From: a virus
Direction: 5' to 3' (one strand)
Length of the DNA: 29,262 bases
Virus record (IMG/VR): IMGVR_UViG_3300045910_000051
Location: 1 to 29,262 of that record
Shown here: one piece after another, positions 15,337 to 22,740 of the stretch
Layout: every line of letters begins with the position of its first letter
Position numbering within the stretch: the first letter of the stretch is position 1
Made by a program: the position numbers and the translations under genes
Notes under the pieces: generated by a model
What the model saw: the letters and a program-made list of their open reading frames with translations, nothing else
What the model was told of the DNA's origin: nothing
Database searches by the model: none

Positions 15337-16569
15337 CTATGCTTGATCGCCTAATCTTAATGCGTCGAGATCTTGTATCTGGAAGCCAAGGTCAACAAGA
15401 ATACCAGTCTGAGTTCCCCACAATACTTCAATATTCTTGATGTCGTTCATATCACTGAGAAGGTCTGTCCCCATGACAAGGTTCATCCCCATGGCAGTAC
15501 CTGGCTGCAATGGCTCCGCTATCAACCTGCGGGAAGTACCCAACCAGGTTGCAGGCTTAGCCCAGCCCTTGAAGTTTGTCCCAGGGATCGGAATCATACC
15601 CATCTGAATGAGCGCTGATACGTCTGGAGTTGTGTATTTGGTAAGGTTTGCCTCGAGTCCATCCAATAGGAACTCGCAATCAGTAAATGATGCGTGGATG
15701 ATCACACCCCACTGCTTGTAGGCTGCAGGCATGTCGCGGAACAATTCTTTGAATGCGGCAACTGCAGTAGTTCCATCACTGATCGCGCCAGTGGATGTTG
15801 CAGCAAAGCCGCCTGATATCGCGGCGTCAATGTATGACTTCAATCCAGGAACCACTGATCGTGCAGTCACATATCTCCATTTTGCAGGCGTGTCAATAGG
15901 GTCTTCACCTGCTGTAGTGGTGCTGCCGGAAATATTTTGATAGTATTCAACAACTCCATCGACGGTATATTTCACGACCACATTCGCAGCGTAGGTTGCG
16001 GCCTCAGAGTAGGTTGCAATACCTGAATTATCAAATCCGAAATATGCTGTTTCGTCGTTGATCTCACGCTGTAAATTCTTAATGACCTCCTGCCATACGA
16101 ATGGAGCAAAGTCCATGTCCTGGAATGTTTTGCTCGCTCTGTTGCCTGGGCTTGTTCTCCATGCGAGGTGCTTCGATTTGAAGTCACGCACATCGATCAG
16201 GAGCTCGCGCTTACCACTCTTCGTCTCCAGGTAGCGATCGCTGAACGCGAGCTGACCAGATTTGAATTCTGTGGTTGAGCTGTAAGGCCTGAATCCATTG
16301 CCGACCGTCAGCTTTGTTAAGGCAATTTTGTTCTTAACATTTGGGACGACCGTAATATCCTTCGCGATATCGAGTCCGTTGACAAGTGTGGCAATCAGAT
16401 CACGCTTGTGCTCATCCGCATAAGCCGTCACAGCTGACACGTCGACTGCCGTGCCAAGTACGCCGTAGTTGTAAGCAACAGGCAACAGCAAGTACAACGG
16501 TACCGCTCCTGTTGTTGCTGTCAGAACCAGGCTGAACAGCATAAAAGAAAGTGCAAATAGTTTTTTCAT
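15337..16569 (-). CDS. Major capsid protein with signal-peptide-like N-terminus
   Basis: A 410-aa protein directly after the protease-scaffold gene, in the canonical prohead order. The C-terminal region (I-E-V-L-W-G-T-Q-T-G-I-L-V-D-L-G-F-Q-I-Q) and the 400-aa size fit HK97-type capsid proteins of Bacteroidota phages. Unusually, residues 1-30 form a classic signal-like segment: M-K-K, a hydrophobic core to about residue 18, then small residues T-A-T-T-G-A. No alternative start codon lies close downstream, so this segment is probably translated and may be removed by the prohead protease. Capsid call fairly confident; the role of the leader is unknown. Confidence 0.75.
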   Translation of the reverse strand: MKKLFALSFMLFSLVLTATTGAVPLYLLLPVAYNYGVLGTAVDVSAVTAYADEHKRDLIATLVNGLDIAKDITVVPNVKNKIALTKLTVGNGFRPYSSTTEFKSGQLAFSDRYLETKSGKRELLIDVRDFKSKHLAWRTSPGNRASKTFQDMDFAPFVWQEVIKNLQREINDETAYFGFDNSGIATYSEAATYAANVVVKYTVDGVVEYYQNISGSTTTAGEDPIDTPAKWRYVTARSVVPGLKSYIDAAISGGFAATSTGAISDGTTAVAAFKELFRDMPAAYKQWGVIIHASFTDCEFLLDGLEANLTKYTTPDVSALIQMGMIPIPGTNFKGWAKPATWLGTSRRLIAEPLQPGTAMGMNLVMGTDLLSDMNDIKNIEVLWGTQTGILVDLGFQIQDLDALRLGDQA

Positions 16570-16578
16570 CTCAAGCGA

Positions 16579-17964
16579 TTATTTGATGTTAGGAAATGCG
16601 GCTGCAACGTACTTGTCTGCCTCGTCATCGATGGACGTGCGGAACCTGGATTTCTCCTTCTCGCCTTTTACATCAGATGATACCTCAGCTTCCCGGTTAC
16701 CATCTGTGATGACAGTGGTTGCCTGGCCTGTTGGCTTCTTGTCGAGTGCTTGTTTTTGTTCTTCCACTTTTGATTCGAGCGTTTTTTTCTCGTCAGAAAG
16801 TGTAGTGATCTGAGTTTTTTGCTCAGCGACGGTTTTCTCAAGCTCAGTGATCTTAGTGTCCTGAGCGGCTTTCTCATCCTTCAGCTTCTGATTTTCGGTT
16901 TCCAGGTCCGCTACCTTTTGATCAGCAGCTTTGATGGTTGCCTCTTGTTCTTCAGCTGTAGGCGTTTTCTCTTCTGCAGCTTTCTCGGACTTTCCGAAAA
17001 TAGAGCTGAGTAATTTTGACTTAAACATTGTATTTACTTGCGCTCGTGACGAGCCGGAAGTACTTGTTAACATGGCCAACTGGCCTGCGCGATTGATCGC
17101 ACCTTGAAGCGTATCCAATCCATCGATCATACCAAGCTCCTTGGCCTGGCTAGCCGGATACATTTTGCCCGTAAAGATGTTTTCCTCTCCTGCATTCAAC
17201 CTGGCGCCGCGACCTTTCTTGACGGTACTGATAAATTCTTTTGCTAATGCTTTCAACTCTGCACGGATATCTAAGCGTTGATCATCGGTGAGTGGTTCAA
17301 TTACATTCACACGAGCTTTGTCCTCTGATTGTGGAGCGCGAATTATCTCCACGGATCCAATCTCTTTTTGGATGAATGCTTCCCAGTTCTCGTGGATGTA
17401 CAATACACCGATGGATCCAAACTCCGTGGGATTGTTTTTATTCGAAATGATCTCGCGCGCCTGACTGGCCACCCAATACCCGGCGCTGGCTACCATGCTG
17501 TCACCAAAAGCCACGACAGGCTTCTTTGAACCCTTAACCGCCATGCCAAATTCATTGGTCCCATCAACAGTCCCGCCTGGTGTTTCCATATCGAGAACGA
17601 TCGCAGCAATCTTATCAGACTTGTTTGCGCGTTCGATCATTCCGATGTAGTCGCGCATCCCATAGCTGCAGAGATCTCCGTTCTTAGTGAGTGCACCGAA
17701 TACAGGAATCATGGCGATGTTTTGTCCATGTTTCGTGGTCGCAATGAATAGTCTTGATTCCGAGTCGCGTTGAATGTTGACAATAAGGCTGTCAGCCGCA
17801 GATACAATCATCGAATACCGATTGATGATATCTTCATCTGAACGCTTCTTGATAAGGTGATTGATAGATTGTCCGTTGCTTAACAGACGCAGCGCCATTA
17901 ACCCGAAAGAGTTAGCGAATTGCTGTGCAATGGCCCACTGCCGGTATGATAAAATATCGATCAT
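16579..17964 (-). CDS. Prohead protease (S49/SppA-like) fused to scaffold
   Basis: A peptidase S49-type serine protease domain occupies residues about 40-280. The nucleophile region is D-S-M-V-A-S-A-G-Y-W with candidate Ser about 160, preceded by E-T-P-G-G. The likely general-base Lys is in Q-S-E-D-K (about 216), giving a Ser-Lys dyad. The C-terminal part (about 330-430) is a Glu/Lys/Gln-rich coiled coil, typical of a scaffold fused to a lambda gpC-like protease. ATG 17964 is preferred over a TTG nine codons upstream and gives 36-nt spacing from motif copy 3. It would cleave itself and the capsid precursor during maturation. Confidence 0.85.
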   Translation of the reverse strand: MIDILSYRQWAIAQQFANSFGLMALRLLSNGQSINHLIKKRSDEDIINRYSMIVSAADSLIVNIQRDSESRLFIATTKHGQNIAMIPVFGALTKNGDLCSYGMRDYIGMIERANKSDKIAAIVLDMETPGGTVDGTNEFGMAVKGSKKPVVAFGDSMVASAGYWVASQAREIISNKNNPTEFGSIGVLYIHENWEAFIQKEIGSVEIIRAPQSEDKARVNVIEPLTDDQRLDIRAELKALAKEFISTVKKGRGARLNAGEENIFTGKMYPASQAKELGMIDGLDTLQGAINRAGQLAMLTSTSGSSRAQVNTMFKSKLLSSIFGKSEKAAEEKTPTAEEQEATIKAADQKVADLETENQKLKDEKAAQDTKITELEKTVAEQKTQITTLSDEKKTLESKVEEQKQALDKKPTGQATTVITDGNREAEVSSDVKGEKEKSRFRTSIDDEADKYVAAAFPNIK

Positions 17965-18000
17965 TGACGACCGAAAATTGGCACAATACAAACGGGCCTT

Positions 18001-18014
18001 TTAGGACGGGTTAT
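18001..18014 (-). promoter_or_regulatory. 14-bp intergenic motif, copy 3 (before the protease-capsid unit)
   Basis: Identical minus-strand ATAACCCGTCCTAA. Its TAA doubles as the stop codon of the spanin-like gene, and it lies 36 nt before ATG 17964. No intrinsic terminator precedes this copy, so read-through from the lysis genes is likely in addition to any initiation here. Confidence 0.7.
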
Positions 18015-18610
18015 TTTGCTATCAACACGCCGCCAATAAATCCTACACCAAGCGCAATCCAACCGATAGCTTTGTGACGGCGAACTTTTTTTTCCAGCGT
18101 GGATATGTTCTTTTCATGAACGCTGACGATCTGCTTAAACTCAGCAGTGATCCTTCCGTTCAATCGCTGCTGATGCTGGTAGGCCTGTGTTAGCTCCTGA
18201 CTTGTTTGATCGGATACTTTAAGGTCTTGCTGTAAGTGAACGATCTCCGTACCCTGTCGGCTAATGATAGTGTCCTGCGTTGCGATAAGATCTAAGAACG
18301 CCGGATTTCGATCAAGTAGACTGTCAATTGCTTTACGTTGCTCGGCAGCCTGTTTTTTTAGTCCAGCTATTTGGAGGTTGCTTGCTTTTTGCCTGGCTTC
18401 TGACTTCTTACTTTCAGATGTTCGCTTGGTTAAAAGCGAATCTATTCGGTCCTGCAGAATTGTGGCCCTTTCACGCACAATACGGATTGTATCTTTTAAT
18501 TGTTCTACTCTTTCCGCTGTCGTGTCCGTTGGTGGCTGCTGGCAGGATCGAACAGCCAAGAAAATAACGAGCCCCACAATAATTACCAGGTACGGCAGGT
18601 GGGCTTTCAT
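18011..18610 (-). CDS. Spanin-like lysis protein (possible unimolecular spanin)
   Basis: This 199-aa protein has an N-terminal hydrophobic segment (about 6-20) ending in V-R-S-C at Cys23, a long Gln/Glu/Lys coiled coil (about 30-170), and a C-terminal hydrophobic helix (W-I-A-L-G-V-G-F-I-G-G-V-L-I-A). A lipobox-like start plus a C-terminal membrane helix is the layout of unimolecular spanins, which link outer and inner membranes and fuse them in the last step of lysis. The lipobox is imperfect (Arg at -2), so two plain TM helices are the alternative. ATG 18610 is set by an ATGA overlap with the gene before it. The stop lies within motif copy 3. Confidence 0.6.
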   Translation of the reverse strand: MKAHLPYLVIIVGLVIFLAVRSCQQPPTDTTAERVEQLKDTIRIVRERATILQDRIDSLLTKRTSESKKSEARQKASNLQIAGLKKQAAEQRKAIDSLLDRNPAFLDLIATQDTIISRQGTEIVHLQQDLKVSDQTSQELTQAYQHQQRLNGRITAEFKQIVSVHEKNISTLEKKVRRHKAIGWIALGVGFIGGVLIAK

Positions 18611-18981
18611 AGAAAATAGATTAGTGAACATGCCACGAAGACAGATAGACGAATTATGAACCGTACCCACGGAGAAAACCGTGCCCAAAGTTGGTCCGCC
18701 TTTGAGCTCTTGCCGATGTAGGTGAACCAGCGAGCTTTATGGCTGATGACATTATTCCTTCTGAGAAAATGAACAATCAGATAATCGAAATAACCGAAAT
18801 GCCATCCAAAAATCGCAGCGAGTGTTTTGTACCATTCAATTCCGATAAAGCTGAAGATAAATGCCATTATAAGAGAACCTGCACTGAGTGCCAGTAGGTC
18901 ATTTAGTTTTCGATTGTCTCCATTTCTGTCATCAAAGACGTGAATCACTAGTGGTAGGGCGCAGAGGAAATAGAAGATCAT
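18607..18981 (-). CDS. Hypothetical membrane protein in lysis cassette
   Basis: This 124-aa protein has a hydrophobic N-terminus (F-Y-F-L-C-A-L-P-L-V-I), a second hydrophobic stretch (about 28-50) and a C-terminal one (I-I-R-L-S-V-F-V-A-C-S-L-I-Y-F-L). Predicted topology is three or more TM helices with a basic aromatic loop. The start at 18981 and the stop at 18607 both form ATGA overlaps with neighbours. Location between a holin-like gene and the spanin-like gene suggests a lysis or superinfection role; family unknown. Confidence 0.55.
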   Translation of the reverse strand: MIFYFLCALPLVIHVFDDRNGDNRKLNDLLALSAGSLIMAFIFSFIGIEWYKTLAAIFGWHFGYFDYLIVHFLRRNNVISHKARWFTYIGKSSKADQLWARFSPWVRFIIRLSVFVACSLIYFL

Positions 18982-19199
18982 TTTAACAACTGTTTGATCC
19001 AGGCTATCAACGGGCGCATAATGAAATAGGCGAATATCACGCAGAAGATTACCAGTGACACTTTGCCGATAATCGTCATATCCGAAAACCTGATGTCGTA
19101 GCTTATCTTCTTCTCTTGAATAAGTAAGTCTGCAAGGCAAACGAAGAAAAATACAAGGCCTGCCGCTATTTGTATGCGTGGATCATTAATGCTTTTCAT
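18978..19199 (-). CDS. Small two-TM membrane protein, holin candidate
   Basis: A 73-aa protein with two hydrophobic helices (about 10-26 and 44-64) separated by a short charged loop and ending in a basic tail, the general shape of a class II holin. Both ends overlap neighbouring genes by ATGA. Two other small membrane proteins lie in the same cassette, so which one forms the lethal pore cannot be decided from sequence. Confidence 0.5.
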   Translation of the reverse strand: MKSINDPRIQIAAGLVFFFVCLADLLIQEKKISYDIRFSDMTIIGKVSLVIFCVIFAYFIMRPLIAWIKQLLK

Positions 19200-19462
19200 A
19201 GGCCTTTCTTTTTCACTTGTACATCAATAGGGCTTTCTGATTTTACTTTCACTTCAGTCTGAAAAATATCAACCACTCCATCGTGGTCTTTATCTTCCAT
19301 CCACATCCCCACCAAATAGCCAATGACAGTTCCAACAGCCACGCAGACCTGAACTGTCTGGTTAGTGTTCAGTACTTCCATTCCGGCCTGGCCGAGGATC
19401 CCGCCGAGCGCGAAGGTGTCTTTGATCTTCGTCCACAGAATTGCTTTTTTCCAGATGCTCAT
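19196..19462 (-). CDS. Small membrane protein with EF-hand-like Asp motif, holin candidate
   Basis: An 88-aa protein with one clear TM segment (V-C-V-A-V-G-T-V-I-G-Y-L-V-G-M-W, about 38-53) and a weaker hydrophobic region before it. Just after the membrane segment is D-K-D-H-D-G-V-V-D, which matches the D-x-D-x-D-G-x-x-D calcium-binding loop consensus. The C-terminus is Lys/Val rich. It follows the endolysin gene after a 32-nt gap and overlaps the next gene by ATGA. Holin-like by size and place; the metal-binding loop is unusual for a holin and its use is unknown. Confidence 0.5.
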   Translation of the reverse strand: MSIWKKAILWTKIKDTFALGGILGQAGMEVLNTNQTVQVCVAVGTVIGYLVGMWMEDKDHDGVVDIFQTEVKVKSESPIDVQVKKKGL

Positions 19463-19494
19463 ATCGATACCTTTTTTTTAAGTACTTGTTGTTT

Positions 19495-19980
19495 TCAAAC
19501 CATGCCAATTACGTACTGGTCATGGGGAATATACTTAGCCTTCAACTTCACCAGCACTTCACCTCTGTTCTTCAGTGGGTCCTGCTTTAATGAGACATGT
19601 ATCCAGGAAGGTTTCCCATGCTGGTCGGGGTACTCAAGGATCAACTGATCGAACATCAATTTTTCCTTGATGAACATGAAAATTAGAAGGTTATTCCCGA
19701 AGCCAAAGGTATCCGCGTCGATGTCGATAGCCTCACCAGTCATATGTTGAGAAGTCCTGGAGGATCCGGGTGTAGCATCATTGAGTTCTTTCGACCGAAA
19801 GAAGGACGAAGCATGAAGTGGCCCACGAATAAATTCCCTAACCTTATCAAATATGTTGACAGCGACATGCTTCATGTTAGCCAATTGAACGTCGTCCGGA
19901 AGATTGTCGATACCTAATCGACGAGCATTCTGGCTTTTGGTAGCCTCATCAAAAGTCAGATATTTTGATATCCCGGTCAT
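19495..19980 (-). CDS. Endolysin, peptidase M15-type (D-Ala-D-Ala or L-Ala-D-Glu peptidase)
   Basis: Cell-wall hydrolase of 161 aa. The zinc motif S-Q-H-M-T-G-E-A-I-D (residues 77-86, His79 and Asp86) fits the family signature S-x-H-x-x-G-x-A-x-D, and the second zinc site W-I-H-V-S supplies His128. Family members cut peptide bonds in peptidoglycan stem peptides. There is no signal peptide, so export should depend on the holin-like proteins encoded just downstream. It starts in an ATGA overlap with the GAF-like membrane protein. Family call is strong; the exact bond cut is not determinable here. Confidence 0.85.
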   Translation of the reverse strand: MTGISKYLTFDEATKSQNARRLGIDNLPDDVQLANMKHVAVNIFDKVREFIRGPLHASSFFRSKELNDATPGSSRTSQHMTGEAIDIDADTFGFGNNLLIFMFIKEKLMFDQLILEYPDQHGKPSWIHVSLKQDPLKNRGEVLVKLKAKYIPHDQYVIGMV

Positions 19981-20588
19981 AGCCTGTCAAATATTGCTTC
20001 GAGTCTTTTTTTGCTCTGCATGAGCGTGCCGATCTGCTTTTTATCCAACGGATTGTTGAAAGGAAAATGCAGCACGAGCAGAGCCACTGTATCATTCGTT
20101 CGCGAATCCGCCAGCCGGATCATCATAAAACTCTTTATCTCATGCACATTCATTTCGTCAAATAAAGAATCGTCTTCTTTCACAAAATCCTGAAAAGGGA
20201 TATACATGTGATCCAATGCTTTTATGTCTCGCATAAGCTTGTGCAGTCCATCTGAAACCTGAGCTCCGTTGTAATCTGGAGATATCTTTCTTATCCCTGG
20301 GTACACAACTTCATTTGTTACCGTGACACGTATCCTGGACTGTCCAGTGTAATACTCATCTCCATTGTGGAACTGCATTACAAAACACCTTGATGACCGA
20401 TATAGTGAAAGCATCTGCCAGAGAATGTTATCAATACTTGCGGTAAGGGCGGCATCAAAGTCGAGTCTGCTTTTTACTTTATGTTTGCTGTTTTTTTTTA
20501 GTCTCCATTTTCTAAACTCATTGATCAGGTAAACGGCCGACAAAAAAATATATCCTATGAAATCAAGTTTGTCTCCTAAATCCATCAT
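19977..20588 (-). CDS. Membrane-anchored GAF-like sensor protein in the lysis cassette
   Basis: A 203-aa protein with an N-terminal hydrophobic helix (about 8-24), a Lys/Arg-rich segment, and then a domain of about 150 residues whose strands include C-F-V-M-Q-F-H-N-G. The F-H-N-G turn after a helix recalls small GAF-type sensory domains. It directly precedes and overlaps the endolysin gene (ATGA). A lysis-timing or host-sensing role is speculation; a conserved phage hypothetical is the safe label. Confidence 0.5.
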   Translation of the reverse strand: MMDLGDKLDFIGYIFLSAVYLINEFRKWRLKKNSKHKVKSRLDFDAALTASIDNILWQMLSLYRSSRCFVMQFHNGDEYYTGQSRIRVTVTNEVVYPGIRKISPDYNGAQVSDGLHKLMRDIKALDHMYIPFQDFVKEDDSLFDEMNVHEIKSFMMIRLADSRTNDTVALLVLHFPFNNPLDKKQIGTLMQSKKRLEAIFDRL

Positions 20589-20606
20589 TACGCATACATA
20601 TTCAAA

Positions 20607-20954
20607 TTAAGTGTTTAGAACGTTGGCCCGGTCGTCTACCGGGCGCGTTCTGCTGAAAAAAGGTGTTATCGCATGCCCTTCATCAATTGTAAATTTCTTT
20701 ATGTCCCCAATTAATCTTTTATACTTTTCCCGCCTCAAACTGCGGAGTAATCTTTCTGTTACTTGCTCAGTGGCGGATACCTTCAGTCTGTTTTTCGCAC
20801 TGGTTAATCTAATACCATCTCCTTTCCATACAGATGCGGAGGGGGCTTTTGCCCTGCGTTTTTTATGCTCTTTTAAAACTTTCTTCTCTGTTTCCTCACG
20901 GAGATAAAATATACTATCGAGCACCTGGCGACCGTGGCGACCATAGAATGCCAT
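20607..20954 (-). CDS. Hypothetical small basic protein
   Basis: A highly basic, helical 115-aa protein (K-E-H-K-K-R-R-A-K-A near residue 30, then R-L-L-R-S-L-R-R-E-K-Y-K-R around residue 70). The ATG follows the stop of the secreted beta-protein gene with no gap (TAAATG). No family recognised. Basic composition might suggest nucleic-acid or membrane contact, but its place between fibre and lysis genes gives no clear hint. Confidence 0.5.
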   Translation of the reverse strand: MAFYGRHGRQVLDSIFYLREETEKKVLKEHKKRRAKAPSASVWKGDGIRLTSAKNRLKVSATEQVTERLLRSLRREKYKRLIGDIKKFTIDEGHAITPFFSRTRPVDDRANVLNT

Positions 20955-21656
20955 TTACTCAACTACTATCTTATCAATCATCACAAAGCCACTTACTGCT
21001 GATGGATTTTTATTTCCGGTAACCCTTATTTTTAAGATATGGCTTCCCTCTGTCACATCTTGCGTGAAGATCACTTGATTATTATTGACTTTTGTATTCG
21101 CATACAAGTCACGCAAAATCTCTGGGCCATTACCAATAGTAAAACCTGCTATACCTTTATTATCAGACAACTCACCGTAAACTATTACTCGCTTGCCGGT
21201 AAAAGTGAAAAGAATGTATTGATCTCTGACTTGCGAATAAGAAACAGTCTTTTGATAAAAGCCTTGCGTCCATGCCGGATACGGAACTGTGTTACCGTTA
21301 TAGTGATTCCAACCAACAGCATTGTACACGTTATCGCCCAAGTTAGGTGCCTGCGCTCCAGTTGCTAGCCTGTAATCCAAGTCGCCATGAACATCATCAT
21401 ATTCACGTTTTGGAACATAGGTTTCAAATAAGACTGTAGCAACTATCTGATCTCCGTCTCCCGGATCAGTTTTAAAGTAATGTACCGTATCGTTGGGAAG
21501 AAGCCAACTATAAGATGTGCCCGGCAAAGCAGGTACATCTTTCCTATAATTCCATTGCCGGTGAATGGTGACTTCAGCAAATGCGCTAACAGGAGGTGGA
21601 GTCTGTGCCATTACTGCAAATGGCAAAAAGAAAAGAAACAGAATAGCTTTTCTCAT
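20955..21656 (-). CDS. Secreted beta-sandwich protein with signal peptide (carbohydrate-binding-like)
   Basis: The 233-aa product starts M-R-K-A-I-L-F-L-F-F-L-P-F-A-V-M-A-Q, a textbook Sec signal peptide with a cleavage site near A-Q. ATG 21656 is preferred over a TTG five codons upstream. The C-terminal half has strands I-L-F-T-F-T-G-K-R-V-I-V-Y-G-E and G-S-H-I-L-K-I-R-V-T-G-N-K-N-P, with a closing M-I-D-K-I-V-V-E. This resembles galactose-binding-like or CBM6-type beta sandwiches. A secreted carbohydrate-binding protein inside a virion-gene block is unusual. It may coat the host surface, or be an acquired host gene. Confidence 0.6.
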   Translation of the reverse strand: MRKAILFLFFLPFAVMAQTPPPVSAFAEVTIHRQWNYRKDVPALPGTSYSWLLPNDTVHYFKTDPGDGDQIVATVLFETYVPKREYDDVHGDLDYRLATGAQAPNLGDNVYNAVGWNHYNGNTVPYPAWTQGFYQKTVSYSQVRDQYILFTFTGKRVIVYGELSDNKGIAGFTIGNGPEILRDLYANTKVNNNQVIFTQDVTEGSHILKIRVTGNKNPSAVSGFVMIDKIVVE

Positions 21657-21660
21657 AGTA

Positions 21661-22050
21661 TTAAAATTCAATTATTGAGGCTCTACGATCGTAAACAATA
21701 TTTGCCAACTCGTCAAACTTTCCGCTTGAAATCATATCTGTGATTGTCGTATCCAGTTGCTCCTCCGGTGTACCGGTATTCTCCCACACAACTTGACCCT
21801 TCAATGCCATCGTGAACTGAGAAACCCACTCCTGATAGTTTTGTGAATTGGGATGAAATAAAAATCCCGCGCCGATGAATCGAACTCTTGCCCATAATGA
21901 TGGTGTGCGCCCGCCGGTATTGCCACTGGTTCCATCCTGACCTGAGAGAAAGGTTGCAATATCGCGGATGAATTGCTTTGATACGTTTTGAAATCTTGTG
22001 CTTTGCTCTAAGAGTAAACATTGTTCTTGGGTGATTGCTACTTTTGCCAT
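21661..22050 (-). CDS. Hypothetical protein in fibre module
   Basis: A soluble 129-aa protein with a helical N-terminus and a central G-x-x-G-T-S-G-N-T-G-G-R-T-P turn region; the rest is mixed. It ends close to the signal-peptide gene and begins 12 nt after the preceding stop. No family recognised. In this location it may be a fibre chaperone or a small appendage subunit; neither is shown. Confidence 0.5.
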   Translation of the reverse strand: MAKVAITQEQCLLLEQSTRFQNVSKQFIRDIATFLSGQDGTSGNTGGRTPSLWARVRFIGAGFLFHPNSQNYQEWVSQFTMALKGQVVWENTGTPEEQLDTTITDMISSGKFDELANIVYDRRASIIEF

Positions 22051-22062
22051 ATTTATTTTAGT

Positions 22063-22740
22063 TTAGTTTCTTAATATGTATAAATAACCTTGATGTTGTC
22101 CACCTGAATTTAAAGTGCATTCAATTTGATGTGATCCCGATTCTACAACGGTATAGCTAATACCATTCATAAAGTTTGCCGGTGCTGCCGACTGAACTAT
22201 TGATCCGGTCACCAAAGGAAACCCGCTAGTGATTCGAATTGACCATGTAAAGAACTTGCCAGTTTCGACACAGTCAGCCACAAGGATTAATGTTCTTCCT
22301 TGATAGGCAAACACATCATCACCGCTAGGCCACCGGATAGTTCCTGTATTTACACTACCCGAAGTTTGCACGTTACGAACTTGCCGCAATACGCCCGCCC
22401 AATCTTTTACGATCCACCCTACGGCAGATTTTTTGTTATTGCTTGCATCGCCAAAAGTGAAGGAACTTCCTTCTGTTCCCTCAGCAACTTTAGAATAAAT
22501 TCGAATATCTGGTAAGTCTGTTATTGTTGTATGGTCCAACGTAAAGCCTGTAGGCACTGTCGTTGGCCCACCGCTAGTGCTACACCCATACATAAAAACA
22601 ATAACGTCGCCGGCAATAGGCGCGCCGGGAAATATAACGGTAATACTTGTGCCGGTGTTTGCTTCTTTGCCTGCGGCATAGCGTACACTAGGCGAAACGC
22701 CCGCGACAACCATTTGACGCTTTCGTAATAATAGACTCAT
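22063..22740 (-). CDS. Beta-sandwich tail appendage protein
   Basis: This 225-aa protein has the strand pattern of an Ig-like or jelly-roll domain found in tail appendages. It contains P-I-A-G-D-V-I-V-F-M-Y, then V-P-T-G-F-T-L-D, Y-S-K-V-A-E-G-T-E-G-S-S-F-T-F and W-I-V-K-D-W-A-G-V. The N-terminus is short and not a clear signal peptide. It overlaps the 475-aa fibre gene by ATGA. Host-surface binding is likely by analogy with similar domains; the exact family is not identified. Confidence 0.55.
   Translation of the reverse strand: MSLLLRKRQMVVAGVSPSVRYAAGKEANTGTSITVIFPGAPIAGDVIVFMYGCSTSGGPTTVPTGFTLDHTTITDLPDIRIYSKVAEGTEGSSFTFGDASNNKKSAVGWIVKDWAGVLRQVRNVQTSGSVNTGTIRWPSGDDVFAYQGRTLILVADCVETGKFFTWSIRITSGFPLVTGSIVQSAAPANFMNGISYTVVESGSHQIECTLNSGGQHQGYLYILRN

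Noticed and set aside
18981-19140. Longer version of the 124-aa lysis-region membrane protein (start at 19140)
   Set aside because: It would overlap most of the 73-aa gene; the ATGA overlap at 18978-18981 fits the pattern of the cassette.
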